From Amorphophallus konjac (Eukaryota; Streptophyta; Magnoliopsida; Alismatales; Araceae), in assembly GCA_022559845.1 (NCBI GenBank), contig CM040118.1:234469224-234533223 (forward strand): a DNA stretch of 64,000 bases, given 5' to 3'. Shown piece after piece: positions 31,830-42,334 of this stretch. The notes under the pieces are model-generated. The model was not told the origin of the DNA and did no database searches. It worked only from the letters and a program-made list of their open reading frames with translations. The position numbers and the translations under genes were made by a program. Each line of letters begins with the position of its first letter. Positions within the stretch are counted from its first letter, which is position 1.

Positions 31830-34800
31830 TGTTGTGTCTCTTAGGCACAAGCATGTGCTATGTTACTTTGATGATAGCAATGCTATTTGGTTTTGATGAT
31901 AGCAACACAGTGAGTGCATTTGAGTGCATTTGATATTGTATTTTGATGATAGCAATGTTATTGTGCATTGATGATTGCAATAAACAAAGTACATTTCTAT
32001 GCATTCTTATTCTTGAGCATTCTGCATATTGATAGCAACATGAATGATGATGTTTAGCATTGATGGCATTTGCTCTTTATATATGTGCATTGCATTATGT
32101 CAGATATCATGTCTCTGCATATATCATGTCTGGGTAGCAAAGTCTATACACTGGATTGTGTATTTGTGCATCATGCAAGTCTATACATTGGACTCTCGTT
32201 CAAGCCTATGCATTGCATTGGTCTTAAGTGTGTACAGCGTCAACGCGTGAAGTCTGTACAGCCGGGTCATATGCTCCTAAGTCTATGCATTACTGTTCAT
32301 GCATCAGTATTCATCAAGTCTGTACAGCATGTCTCTCACGTTGGAAGTCTATACATTGGTGTGGGTCATCCAAGTCTGTACACTTGCTGCACTGTTCAAG
32401 CTCATACACTGGCAGCTCTGCTTAAGTCTATACATTCGCTGCAGAGATCACTGTCAAGTCTGCACATTGGTCTTCGATTTCAAGTCTATACACTGGCTTA
32501 TTCTTCAAGTCTGTACAGCCGTTTGCATTGGATTTCATGTCTAGACGTTGCACTGTAGCATCCATTGTCTTCGTGTTGTGTTTACGTCTTCGTGTTAATT
32601 TTGTGTTCAAGTCTTCATGATTGTTTTTGTATTTCTATCTTTGAGTCATCTTTTCGCTGGGTCTTTAAGTCTGTCTAGGTTCAAGTGTCATTTCACTTCG
32701 CGTCGTTCTCCGTGCTGTCTGTCACCTCGTGGTGTTTTTCATAATTGTGTCTTCGCGTTATCTTGTGTATCTGGTCTTCGTGTTGTGTTCGTGTCATTCC
32801 CTCTATTATGTCTTCGTGTCACTTACTGTAGTTCTTCGTATTGTTTCAGTGTCTACGTCGTCGTGTTACCCCGTGTCAATTACTGTTCTTGACTTCGTGT
32901 CAAATCACTGTTCTGTCTTCGTGTTGTTCCTACACTCTGTGTCGATTTCATCTTTTGTCTTTGTCTTGTGTTTTCATAACCTCGTGTTAGTGTTTCTGTG
33001 ACTTCGTTCATGTTTCGTAACCACACTTCGTGTTGGTTACTGTTGTTTCTGTGACTTCGTGTCATGTTTCCACACTTCGTGTCGTTCTCTGTGTAGTGTG
33101 TGCTTTTGTCACCACTATACTTCGTGTCGTTGTTCTTCACTTCGTGCTGATTACACCGTCTTCGTGTTGGTCTTTCTCATTAGACCTCGTGTCGTTCTCG
33201 CTTTAACCACACTTCGTGTTGCTTTACGTAGACCTCGTGTCTTGCTTGTTTGCAACCACTTCGTGTCGGTTTCTGCTGTCAGCCCATGTTGTCCTCGTGT
33301 TGTTTTTCACCTCGCGTCGATTATTGTTTTCATCTTCTGCGTGTAGTTCTCTTTGTAGTGTTATCTCTGTTACAAGTTGCATATCGTGTTATCATTTATG
33401 TCTGTATGGTTTTACTTCGTGTCGTTTCTCCGTCTCAGGTCTTCGTGTCGTTCGTATGTTGAAACCACACTTCGTGTTGGTTTCTGTTCTGTCTCCATGT
33501 ATCTTGTGTCGTTCTTCTTTTACCTCGTGTTGTTTTATAACCTCACTTCTTGTCGTTCTCTTCGTTGTGTCTGTTCTGTCACAGTGTATCTCGTGTCATT
33601 CTTTCCTTACCTCGTGCTGTAGTCACCCTGTGTATCTCGTGTCGTTCTCAGTGCATCTAGTATTGCTACTACATACTTCGTGCAGATCTAGTTATTGTGG
33701 CCCTCATTTTTAATGGCTTTTCATCTCCTTGCAGGTCCGAGGAAGAAATATTTCCACGTGACTGGGCAGCACGTGATCCGAGGCTGGAATGAAGCCTGCT
33801 GAGAGACTGCCACGTGGACCGAATTCTTAGGGCTGGAAATGTGGAGGTCACACGTCGTGGCTGATGATGCTGCTGCTGCTATATATATGAGACCTTCGTC
33901 CACAGATGAAGGTGATCGAGTTGGCGTGAAGAAACGCTTATACAGAGAGCCACGATCCAGATAGAAGAAGAAAAGAGAAAGAAGAAGAGCAGAAGGAGAA
34001 GAAGAGAGGTAGAGAGCTCGAGAAGAGTGTGAAGAGAAGAAGAAGCAGAGAGTAAGAGGAGAGCAGAAGAAAGAGAAAGAAAGATAGAGAGTGAGCGAGA
34101 GAGCTCGTGGAGAAGAAGGAAGATCTTACCTGAAGATCCGTCTACTGGACCGTGGATCAAATCCAGGCCAGTCAGCTCCGTTGAGAGCCACATTGTGCAC
34201 TTCATCTTTCAGCTTTCTGTTTTGCTGAAGTCATTTTTCGTTTATTGTTTTTCCTTTGTTTTCTGGTTTGCTGTGCTTTCCGATACTCTGTATAGAGGTC
34301 GGGGTTCCTCCTGTGGATCAGGAGAAGGGAGATCTGATCTCCGGTTGCAAGTAGCTGGGAGCTACTTGTGGGTTCCCTCCGGTTTGGAGGAAGGGAGACT
34401 TGTCTCCGGTTCTGGGCTTGTGGATTGCAAGTCCAGGGGTCCCTCCTGGTCTGGAGGAAGAGAGGTCTTCGACCTCTGGTTTGCTGGTGACTGGAAGTCA
34501 CCGGTTGGTTCCCTCCTGGTCTGGAGGAAGAGGGGAGGTTGTTCCCCTGGTCAAGCTGTGTGGCAGCACCTGTTGCAGACTGAGTCTGCTGTTTCTAGCG
34601 TGAGCTAGTGGAAGCCACACTCGGTTTGAGTGTGGGGTGGATGTAGGTCTGAAGGACCGAACCACCTAAAAATCCCGTGTGCATTGTGGTTTGATTGCTT
34701 ATGTTTTGCTTCCACTAGATGAATGCATAGGGGGCGCTCCATGTACTTGGCTTCCGGTTGAGAAGAAGAGTTAATTAGTCTTCTTAGATTGGTTTATGTT

Positions 34801-35038
34801 GTCAGCAGAGCGAAATCTTAGTTGAGCGTTTGTTTGTCTAAATCAGCCTAGTTAGCTTTCCAGTGATCTCACTGTATGCGTGTTTTGTTCCGCAACTGAT
34901 TATTATCCTTTAAGCTTGTCTAGTTAGCGAACTAGTAATTCTAGTGAGCATCATATTTTAACTGGGCGAAAGAGTTTTTTTTTATTTTAAGGGTTATATT
35001 CATTCACCCCCCCTCTGAATACTGCACCGAACCTAACA
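31830..35038 (+). repeat. SIRE-like LTR 3
   Basis: A 3209 bp LTR, followed directly by the CTTCA duplicate at 35039-35043. By eye it differs from LTR 1 by roughly ten small changes. Confidence 0.95.
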
Positions 35039-35043
35039 CTTCA

Positions 35044-38000
35044 TGCAATCCAAGAGACCGAACCAGAAGAAGAAGGCGGATTGGTGGAAGGTACATTAAA
35101 AATTTGTTCCAAATATGCACATGTCTTATTTGATACGAGTGCATCGCATTCCATTATTTCCAAGAAGTTTGCTGACCCATTACCTCTAGAACCAGAATGG
35201 ATGAAAATAGTGTTGTCTACTCCTCTCGGAAACGAGACGGATATCACGCATCATTACCAAAACTGTGAGGTGTTGGTTCGAGGAAAGAATTTTCCTATTG
35301 ATCTTATCTGCTTAGATCTAAAGGAATATGATGTTATACTAGGAGCAGATTGGTTATCTAAGTACCAGGCAACGGTTGATTGCCGTAATAGCAAGATTGT
35401 TTTCAAAGAATTTCCAGAACTGACTTATACTAGTCCTAAGAGTCGAAGCAAATTCCCTCTTATTTCGGCTCTTCGAGCAAGCAAGCTCGTCAGGAAAGGA
35501 TGTGTATCCTTCCTTGCTTTTGTCACTATTAAAGAAGCTAAGGAAACTGAGATAGAAGACATTCAGGTAGTGCGAGAATTTCCAGACGTATTTCCGGAAG
35601 AATTGCCGGGATTACCCCCGCAAAGAGATGTGGCCTTTACCATCGACTTAGTCCCTGGTGCTGGTCCTGTTTCAAAGGCACCATATAGAATGTCCCCTGC
35701 TGAACTCAAGGAGTTGAAGGAGCAGTTGATGGAACTAATCCGAAAAGGGTTTATTAGACCAAGTACTTCCCCGTGGGGAGCACCAGTCTTATTTGTAAAG
35801 AAGAAGGATGGATCCATGAGATTGTGTATCGACTATCGACAGTTGAATCATCTTACTATCAAGAACAAGTATCCACTGCCGAGAATCGATGAATTATTTG
35901 ATCAGATTTCAGGATCCAAATATTTCTCCAAGATTGATCTCAGGTCGGGATATCATCAATTAAGGATCAAGGATGATGACATTCACAAGACCGCATTCAG
36001 AAGCAGGTATGGCCATTACGAATTTGTTGTTATGCCTTTTGGACTAACAAATGCCCCTGCTGCCTTTATGCAGTTAATGAATAGCATATTCAGGCCTTAC
36101 TTGGATCAATTCATAGTAGTCTTCATTGATGATATATTGATATATTCTAAGACTAAGGAAGAACATGAAGAGCATTTGAGGATTGCATTGCAAGTCTTGA
36201 GGACAAATCAATTATATGCTAAACTCAGCAAATGCGAGTTCTGGCTTGAAGAAGTGGCTTTTCTCGGACATGTCATATCCAAGGACGGTTTATCTGTGGA
36301 TCCGTCAAAAGTTGAAGCTGTGAGAAACTGGGAGAGACCCACTAATGCAAGCGAGATCAGAAGTTTCTTAGGTCTTGCAGGCTATTATCGACGATTCATT
36401 AAAGATTTCTCTAAGATCGCCGTACCACTTACAAGATTAACTCGTAAGGAGATCCGATATGAATGGAGTGAGGAATGTGAAAGCAGTTTCCAAACTCTCA
36501 AGGATCATCTCACTACAGCTCCGGTCTTAGCCCTACCAATTGAAGGAGAGAAATTCGAGGTCTACACTGATGCTTCTGGCATTGGCCTCGGATGTGTTCT
36601 AATGCAACATGGGAAGGTCATAGCATACTCTTCTCGTCAACTGAAGAAGCATGAGGAGAATTATCCCGTCCATGACTTGGAACTGGCCGCGGTAGTATTT
36701 TCCCTAAAGATATGGAGACACTATCTCTATGGGGTACAGTTCACTGTATACTCCGATCACAAAAGTCTCAAATATCTATTTTCACAAAAGGAGCTGAACA
36801 TGAGACAAAGACGCTGGCTAGAATATCTCAAGGACTTCGACTTCAGTATACAATACCATCCCGGAAATGGTAATTATGTGGCTGATGCCCTTAGTCGAAA
36901 GCCGAGAGCAAGGATAGCCAATTGTATGATACAAGAATGGAGGTTACTTGAACAATTCTCCGAGCTCAATATAAGCTTGGACACGGAATCCAAATTTGTC
37001 ACACTATCCCATGTAAGCATACAGTCAGATTTGTTATCTGAGATACAAACACTTCAGGATGATGATCCTATGTTAGTAGAAATCAAAGGCAGATTAGAAG
37101 GACAATCTGATTTTCAACTAACTTCTGATGGAAGATTATCGTTCAAAGATAGAACTTGTATACCCGATTGTCCGGAATTAAAGAAGAAGATCTTAGATGA
37201 AGCTCACAGATCAAGATACACTATTCATCCTGGATCAACTAAAATGTACCAAGATGTAAAGAGGAACTTTTGGTGGCCCAATATGAAAAGAGAAATAGCG
37301 GACTATGTATCACGCTGTCTCACATGCCAACAGGTCAAGGCGGAACACCAAAAGCCTGCGGGAAAACTACATCCTCTAGATATTCCTAAGTGGAAATGGG
37401 AGGATATTGGTATGGACTTCATCATGGGTTTGTCTAAATCTAAAGGAGGACATGATGGAATCTGGGTTATCATTGACCGATTGACTAAATCGGCACATTT
37501 CTTGCCAATCAAAAGCGGATGGTCAATTGATGTGCTAGCTGCACTATACATTAAAGAAATAGTCAGGATACATGGAATTCCTGTCTCAATCGTGTCTGAT
37601 AGAGATCCCCGTTTTACTTCTCATTTTTGGAAGGGATTACAACATTCGTTGGGGACAAGGCTCAACTTTAGTACTGCTTTTCACCCACAAACGGATGGTC
37701 AGACCGAGCGAACTAATCAAGTTGTTGAAGATATGCTGAGAGCATGCATTATTGACTTTGGAGGAAGCTAGCATGACCACTTACCTTTAGTTGAATTTGC
37801 ATATAATAATAGCTACCAAGCTAGTATCCAAATGGCACCTTTCGAAGCCTTATACGGAAGGAGTTGCCGATCTCCCATATGTTGGAACGAAGTTGGAGAG
37901 AAACAACTATTAGGTCCAGACATGGTAAGGGATACAACTGAGAAGATACAGGTAATCAGAGAAAGATTACAAGTTGCTCAGACCAGACAAAAGACTTATG

Positions 38001-38449
38001 CAGATACAAGAAGAAGAGATCTTGAATTCCAAATCGGAGATCATGTATTTCTTAAAATATCCCCTGGACGTGGCATACGAAGATTTTGTGTTAAGGGCAA
38101 GCTTACGCCAAGATTCATCGGACCATTTGAGGTACTCGAAAGAGTTGGCGAGGTTGCTTATCGCATCGCGTTGCCTCCTCAGTTGTCCGAGGTACACAAT
38201 GTATTTCACATATCTATGTTGAAGAAGTATGTGCACGATCCGTCACATATTATTGAGCATGGAGATCTGGTGATCCAGAAAGATCTCACATATGAACAGA
38301 GGCCCTTGAAGATATTAGATCGAGAAATACGAGCTCTAAGGAATAAGGTTATTCCCATGCTCAAGGTGCAATGGAATAAGAATCCTGAATGCGAAGCGAC
38401 ATGGGAGACCGAGGAATCTATGAAGAAACGATTTCCCGAGTTATTCTAA
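35044..38449 (+). CDS. pol: Tekay Pol: protease, RT, RNase H, integrase with chromodomain-like tail
   Basis: Continuation of the Tekay polyprotein after the nested insertion. Counting from the Met codon at 35081, the protease motif is at residues 18-21 and reads DTSA instead of the usual DTGA. RT follows with [15 protein letters not shown] motifs and the catalytic FIDD at 348-351. RNase H follows with VYTDASG and YSDHKS. Integrase has an HHCC finger from residue 709, then Asp779, Asp840 and Glu876 (D,D35E). The tail HISMLKKY...ATWETEE marks the chromodomain-bearing Tekay lineage. A single in-frame TAG at 37769-37771 replaces the Trp expected before [13 protein letters not shown] (TGG to TAG), cutting off the integrase C-terminus. 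The rest of the frame is open to 38449. Confidence 0.93.
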
Positions 38450-38516
38450 GAGGTATATGTCCTACACTCTCCGCGTGTATAATTATATATATATTGAATT
38501 TGGGGACCAAATTCTT

Positions 38517-38531
38517 TTAAGTGGGGGAGGG
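38517..38531 (+). other. Polypurine tract of the plus-strand Tekay element
   Basis: AAGTGGGGGAGGG immediately precedes the 3' LTR start TGTAGCAACC, the plus-strand priming site. Confidence 0.85.
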
Positions 38532-41500
38532 TGTAGCAACCCTAATAAATGAATAATTGAAATGAATTAAAACATATATATTACAGAAGTAATATATAAA
38601 AGGAATAGGGTTAATTGGATGAAATAAAACAAAATTAAAAATAACGCCTCTTATTAAGGCGTTAATTTATAAAGAAACGCCTCTATCCATGGCGTGACTA
38701 AAGAAAGGACGCCCACACATGCGGTCGTCAGTTCTCATGCGACCAAATGGGTAAGTAAAAGAAACGCCCCTATCTTGGGCGTGTTTTAAAACACGAAACG
38801 CCCTTTTTCAAGGCGCTTTTTAAGAAACGCCCTAAAGTAAGGCGTCAATTAAATAATACACGCCCTGACCAAAGTCGTTAATTCCATTCGGAACCGTTCG
38901 AACCCAGAACTTATCCAGGGTAAGTGATAACTATGAGAAAGAGTTCGAATGTGGTTATAACTCAATCTTGGAAATATTACTTTCAATCAAACACTACTTT
39001 TGTTAGGACTCCTAAATCCTATAAATAGTCTTGATCGAACGAACCCTAAACCTATTTGATCGATCATCTGCTATGGTGAGTAAAGAACTGAACGTTCTTT
39101 TCTTTCTATCACATGAAGAGTTACTGACTCTTCATCTCTTTCTCTTCTATACAGGTTAGGGAAAGCCGCATACGTGAAGAACAAAGTACTGTTCTTCCTC
39201 TTTCTTCTCCTCTGATTATGTGTGATGAAGAAACTTATGACTGCAGTTCTTCTTCCATAGGATCTACAGTGAGTTGACAAAGTGAAGAACGAAGGTCCTT
39301 CATCAAATAACTTATTCGTCTGCATCCTCTTCTGTGCGTCCTGCTGCGGTTGATTAAGGTCGGAAGCCTTCATCAGCATCAACTTTTCTTCTTCCGAGAA
39401 GACTCTGTTACAAACAGAGTATTGTTCCCTATCAAGTTCTTCACGTGTCCTTCATCCAGACCATACTAAGGTAGGATTTTCTCAAGTCACTGTAGCCCAA
39501 ACTAAATTGATACAGTACAATAATTATCATGCATATACATGGTTTGGTTTACTATAGTTTCTGAACGACTTTCTGTTAATTTCTGGAAAGAAACGTCCTT
39601 AGCAAGGGCGTGACTATGAAATACACGCCCCAGACTAGGGCGCTACTTTACAAGTCACGACCCTGCCAAGGTCGTCAATTTTGGATTTGACGCCCTGCAC
39701 ACAGGCGTTAATTTCATTTAATCATTAATCACCCATGTTAAGAATTGAGTATCTATGAAATAATGATCCTACAATGATGCATGATCACATGTCTTCAAAC
39801 TTGCTAATTTTATTGTCATGACCATACATTCGTTCTCCATGAATTCTATTATCCTGAAATTATTACTGCCCATGAAAATTCATGGTATCTCTTGAATTCA
39901 CGACCTAGACTAGGTCGTTTTCCATATGTAAACGCCCCATCATAGGGCGTGAATTAAAAATAAACGCCCCTTACTAGGGCGCGTATCTGTTAAAATCCTG
40001 GAATATATATATTCTGTGAAAATAAGAATTTAATGATTAACGCCCCTGACAAGGGCGCGTTTTTGATAATTTCTGAAAATAAATATGTTCTGAAAAATAT
40101 TGTAAATAAAAAGACGCCTGCTACTGTAGTCGTCAACTCTTGAAGAAACGCCCCTGCCGAAGGCGCTTTTTAAATAAATTATTGAATTATTGAAAATTCT
40201 GCAAAACGGACCATGTGTAAACGCCCTTCTGTTAGGCGTTAATTACTTGAGAAACGACTTGACCTAAGTCGTTATTTTACTGTAAACTGATTTTTCCTCT
40301 GATTTGCTAACCGATGGTTTATATATTATACATATATATATATATATATCGGCACTATTCTCCACTCCGTGAGTATAGTCCCACTTTTCACAGCGTTTTA
40401 TCGATCACACTCAATTCTCATTGACATACAAGCTCTCCTTTGGACATTCCGTTCCTTGGGACTAGCGAGTTAGTCATAGAGACCTCCGTAAGACTCCTCG
40501 TAGCCTTGGATTCCCTCAAGGCCGACTGAGCTGGTTGTACCCTAAAAACCCATTACACGATCCTTGCCATGTCAATCTAAAGAAACATGGTATACCGGCC
40601 TTATGATTATACAAAGAGTATATCATAAGAAATTCTTGATGGGATGATGATATCATGCCATATCGTGTCATTCTTGTAAACCCCAATTCTATGATAAGAA
40701 TGAGGGTATCTTGCTTGATCTAATGTTCATGTGGACCTCAATTCTATATAAAGAATGTCCATATTGATTTGTCATGGTACCTAAGTTAAGGGAACCATAT
40801 TCTACCTAGTTTTATCGACATCGTGATTATACCGTTATTATCGCCATTCTATGTCCTTTGTCATATTTTGGACTCTATTCTATCAAAGTTGTCATACGTG
40901 TCTACAAGCTTGATTATTGAAATTCTATATTGGCTATATAAACAAGAGTGGATGTCAAAACACATGATAAATGCCTGCGCATATAGGGCCCGATCTGGTC
41001 CTGGGAGGAGCACCCGAAAGTACTTGTGCCCATGGGAGTTAAAATGATAAGGTATCTGGCATTATACCGAGTACTTGACTTGCTTGATTGGACATTCCAC
41101 ACACATCTTGTACTTGAATCGTACTTGACTTTACATGAAATGCGTGGCCCGAAAGAGGGTAATTTACTTGCTTGATACATGATAGCCAAAGTTCTTGACA
41201 TGACTTGTTAAACGTGCTTGCTTGAATACCTTGAATATACTTGTCATCTTGTTGGAAGTTCATGATTAAGTTCATCTTGTTTCTTTGATATTACATTCTC
41301 TCTATCTTGTCGTTTCATGCGAGCATGCATAGCTTTATTGCATTCATGAAAGATGTAATTACTTAAACCACTTGCTAGTACTTGAGATATAATTTCCTAC
41401 TGAGCGTTCGCTCATTCCGTTTGTCCCTTTCTACTTTTCAGGTAAGTCCGACGACGATGGAAGTCAATCGGATGGGAATGGTCAAGAGTGAAAGTGATAG

Positions 41501-41742
41501 AGCTTCTACAAGTGTCGTCTAGTCTTTTCTATAGTTTCTTGAGTCAACTATGTATTCTTTTCCTTTTTATTAAACAGAGTATTGGATTTGTAATAGTCTA
41601 TCCATTATGAAATAAAGGATTGGGTTATCTTGCTATTTTACGCATCTCTGTCTTTGAGTCGAATACACGACCACTCTGATTGACATGATTGATATAGACA
41701 CGTTGCGCATCTCCGGGTATCTTCCGCGCTCGGGGCGTGACA
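38532..41742 (+). repeat. 3' LTR of the plus-strand Tekay element
   Basis: A 3211 bp LTR, near-identical to 12469-15673. Inverted-repeat clusters are at 38643-38880 and 39590-40280, and the TATA motif is near 39018. It is followed by the GGAAT duplicate. Confidence 0.95.
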
Positions 41743-42334
41743 GGAATGGGAGATCACCGATGACGGAGAAAAGGGAGCTTCACCGGTCGACAGAGTTTTT
41801 ATGGGGAAGAAGATGGTTGAGATGGGGAAGGGGTAGGGGAGGAAGAGAAATAGGGAGAGGATGGGTGAAATTCGGGAGAAAGAGGGCGGGAGAGGTGGAC
41901 GGAGTGGCGGAGATCCAGGGAGAAGATCGGCGGGGTGGCGGAGGAACAAGAAGGGGGAAAGATCCATCGAATCTTAGGCTCATAAAAGCTCAGGCAGCCT
42001 CGGGTGGCATTTTTGCCGCCATCGAACTAAAGCCTATTGCGACGCTCTTCTATTTTTTTTTTATTTTTTTCAATCGACTTATTATTACGTTTGAAAAAAT
42101 ATGAAACCATTGATAGGTTCTATTCTCACATTTATGAAAAAAATGTCGTTATATATTATATTTTCCTACATTTATTTTAAAACCGTCAGAATAAAATGAT
42201 CATATAGCAACGCTATAATAAAACGTAGGAAACTTACCAACGTTAAATTTAAAACATCGGAATATGTCACTTATACCTACTTTTTTTGCAAACGTAGGTA
42301 AAATTCATGGCTATAGGCTAGTTTTCTTATAGTG
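41743..42334 (-). mobile_element. Right terminus of a CACTA-type DNA transposon
   Basis: The sequence right of the Tekay insertion ends with TTTTCTTATAGTG (42322-42334), that is CACTATAAGAAAA inward on the minus strand, close to the plant CACTA terminal inverted repeat CACTACAAGAAAA. Behind it lie AT-rich subterminal sequences with ACCTACGTTTGC and paired ACGTAGG motifs, typical of CACTA subterminal regions. It breaks the RNase H codons of a minus-strand Tekay element exactly at the CACTA border, with CCA at 42335-42337 as the likely 3 bp target copy. The left terminus is not in the window, so everything from 1 to 42334 apart from later insertions may be its interior. Confidence 0.7.

Larger units (their letters stand above)
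17372..35038 (+). mobile_element. Tandem SIRE-like Ty1-copia array: three LTRs, two gag-only interiors
   Basis: Three LTRs (17372-20590, 24612-27805, 31830-35038) all begin TGTTGTGTC and end CCTAACA. They alternate with two interiors of about 4.0 kb. Each interior has a PBS, one gag ORF and repeated AGGGGGAG purine tracts before the next LTR, but no protease, integrase, RT or RNase H. Gag style, LTR ends and multiple purine tracts point to the SIRE/Maximus lineage, here non-autonomous. Only the outer right boundary shows a target duplication (CTTCA, 35039-35043); its partner precedes the TRIM at 16790-16794. Confidence 0.93.
12469..41742 (+). mobile_element. Tekay/Del-type Ty3-gypsy retrotransposon, split by a nested insertion
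   Basis: LTRs at 12469-15673 and 38532-41742 both begin TGTAGCAACC and end GGGGCGTGACA. The flanks GGAAT (12464-12468 and 41743-41747) form a perfect 5 bp target-site duplication. PBS, gag, protease, RT, RNase H, integrase and polypurine tract follow in gypsy order. The integrase C-terminus carries a chromodomain-like tail (ATWETEE), which with the long LTRs places it in the Tekay/Del chromoviruses. Without the nested insertion (16795-35038) the element is about 11 kb. By eye the LTRs differ by only about eight substitutions and a few dinucleotide-length changes, so the insertion is recent. Confidence 0.95.

Noticed and set aside
41685..42104. Plus-strand Gly/Arg-rich ORF of 139 codons
   Set aside because: It begins in the Tekay LTR, crosses the insertion junction and reads purine-rich sequence, so it cannot predate the insertion and has no domain.
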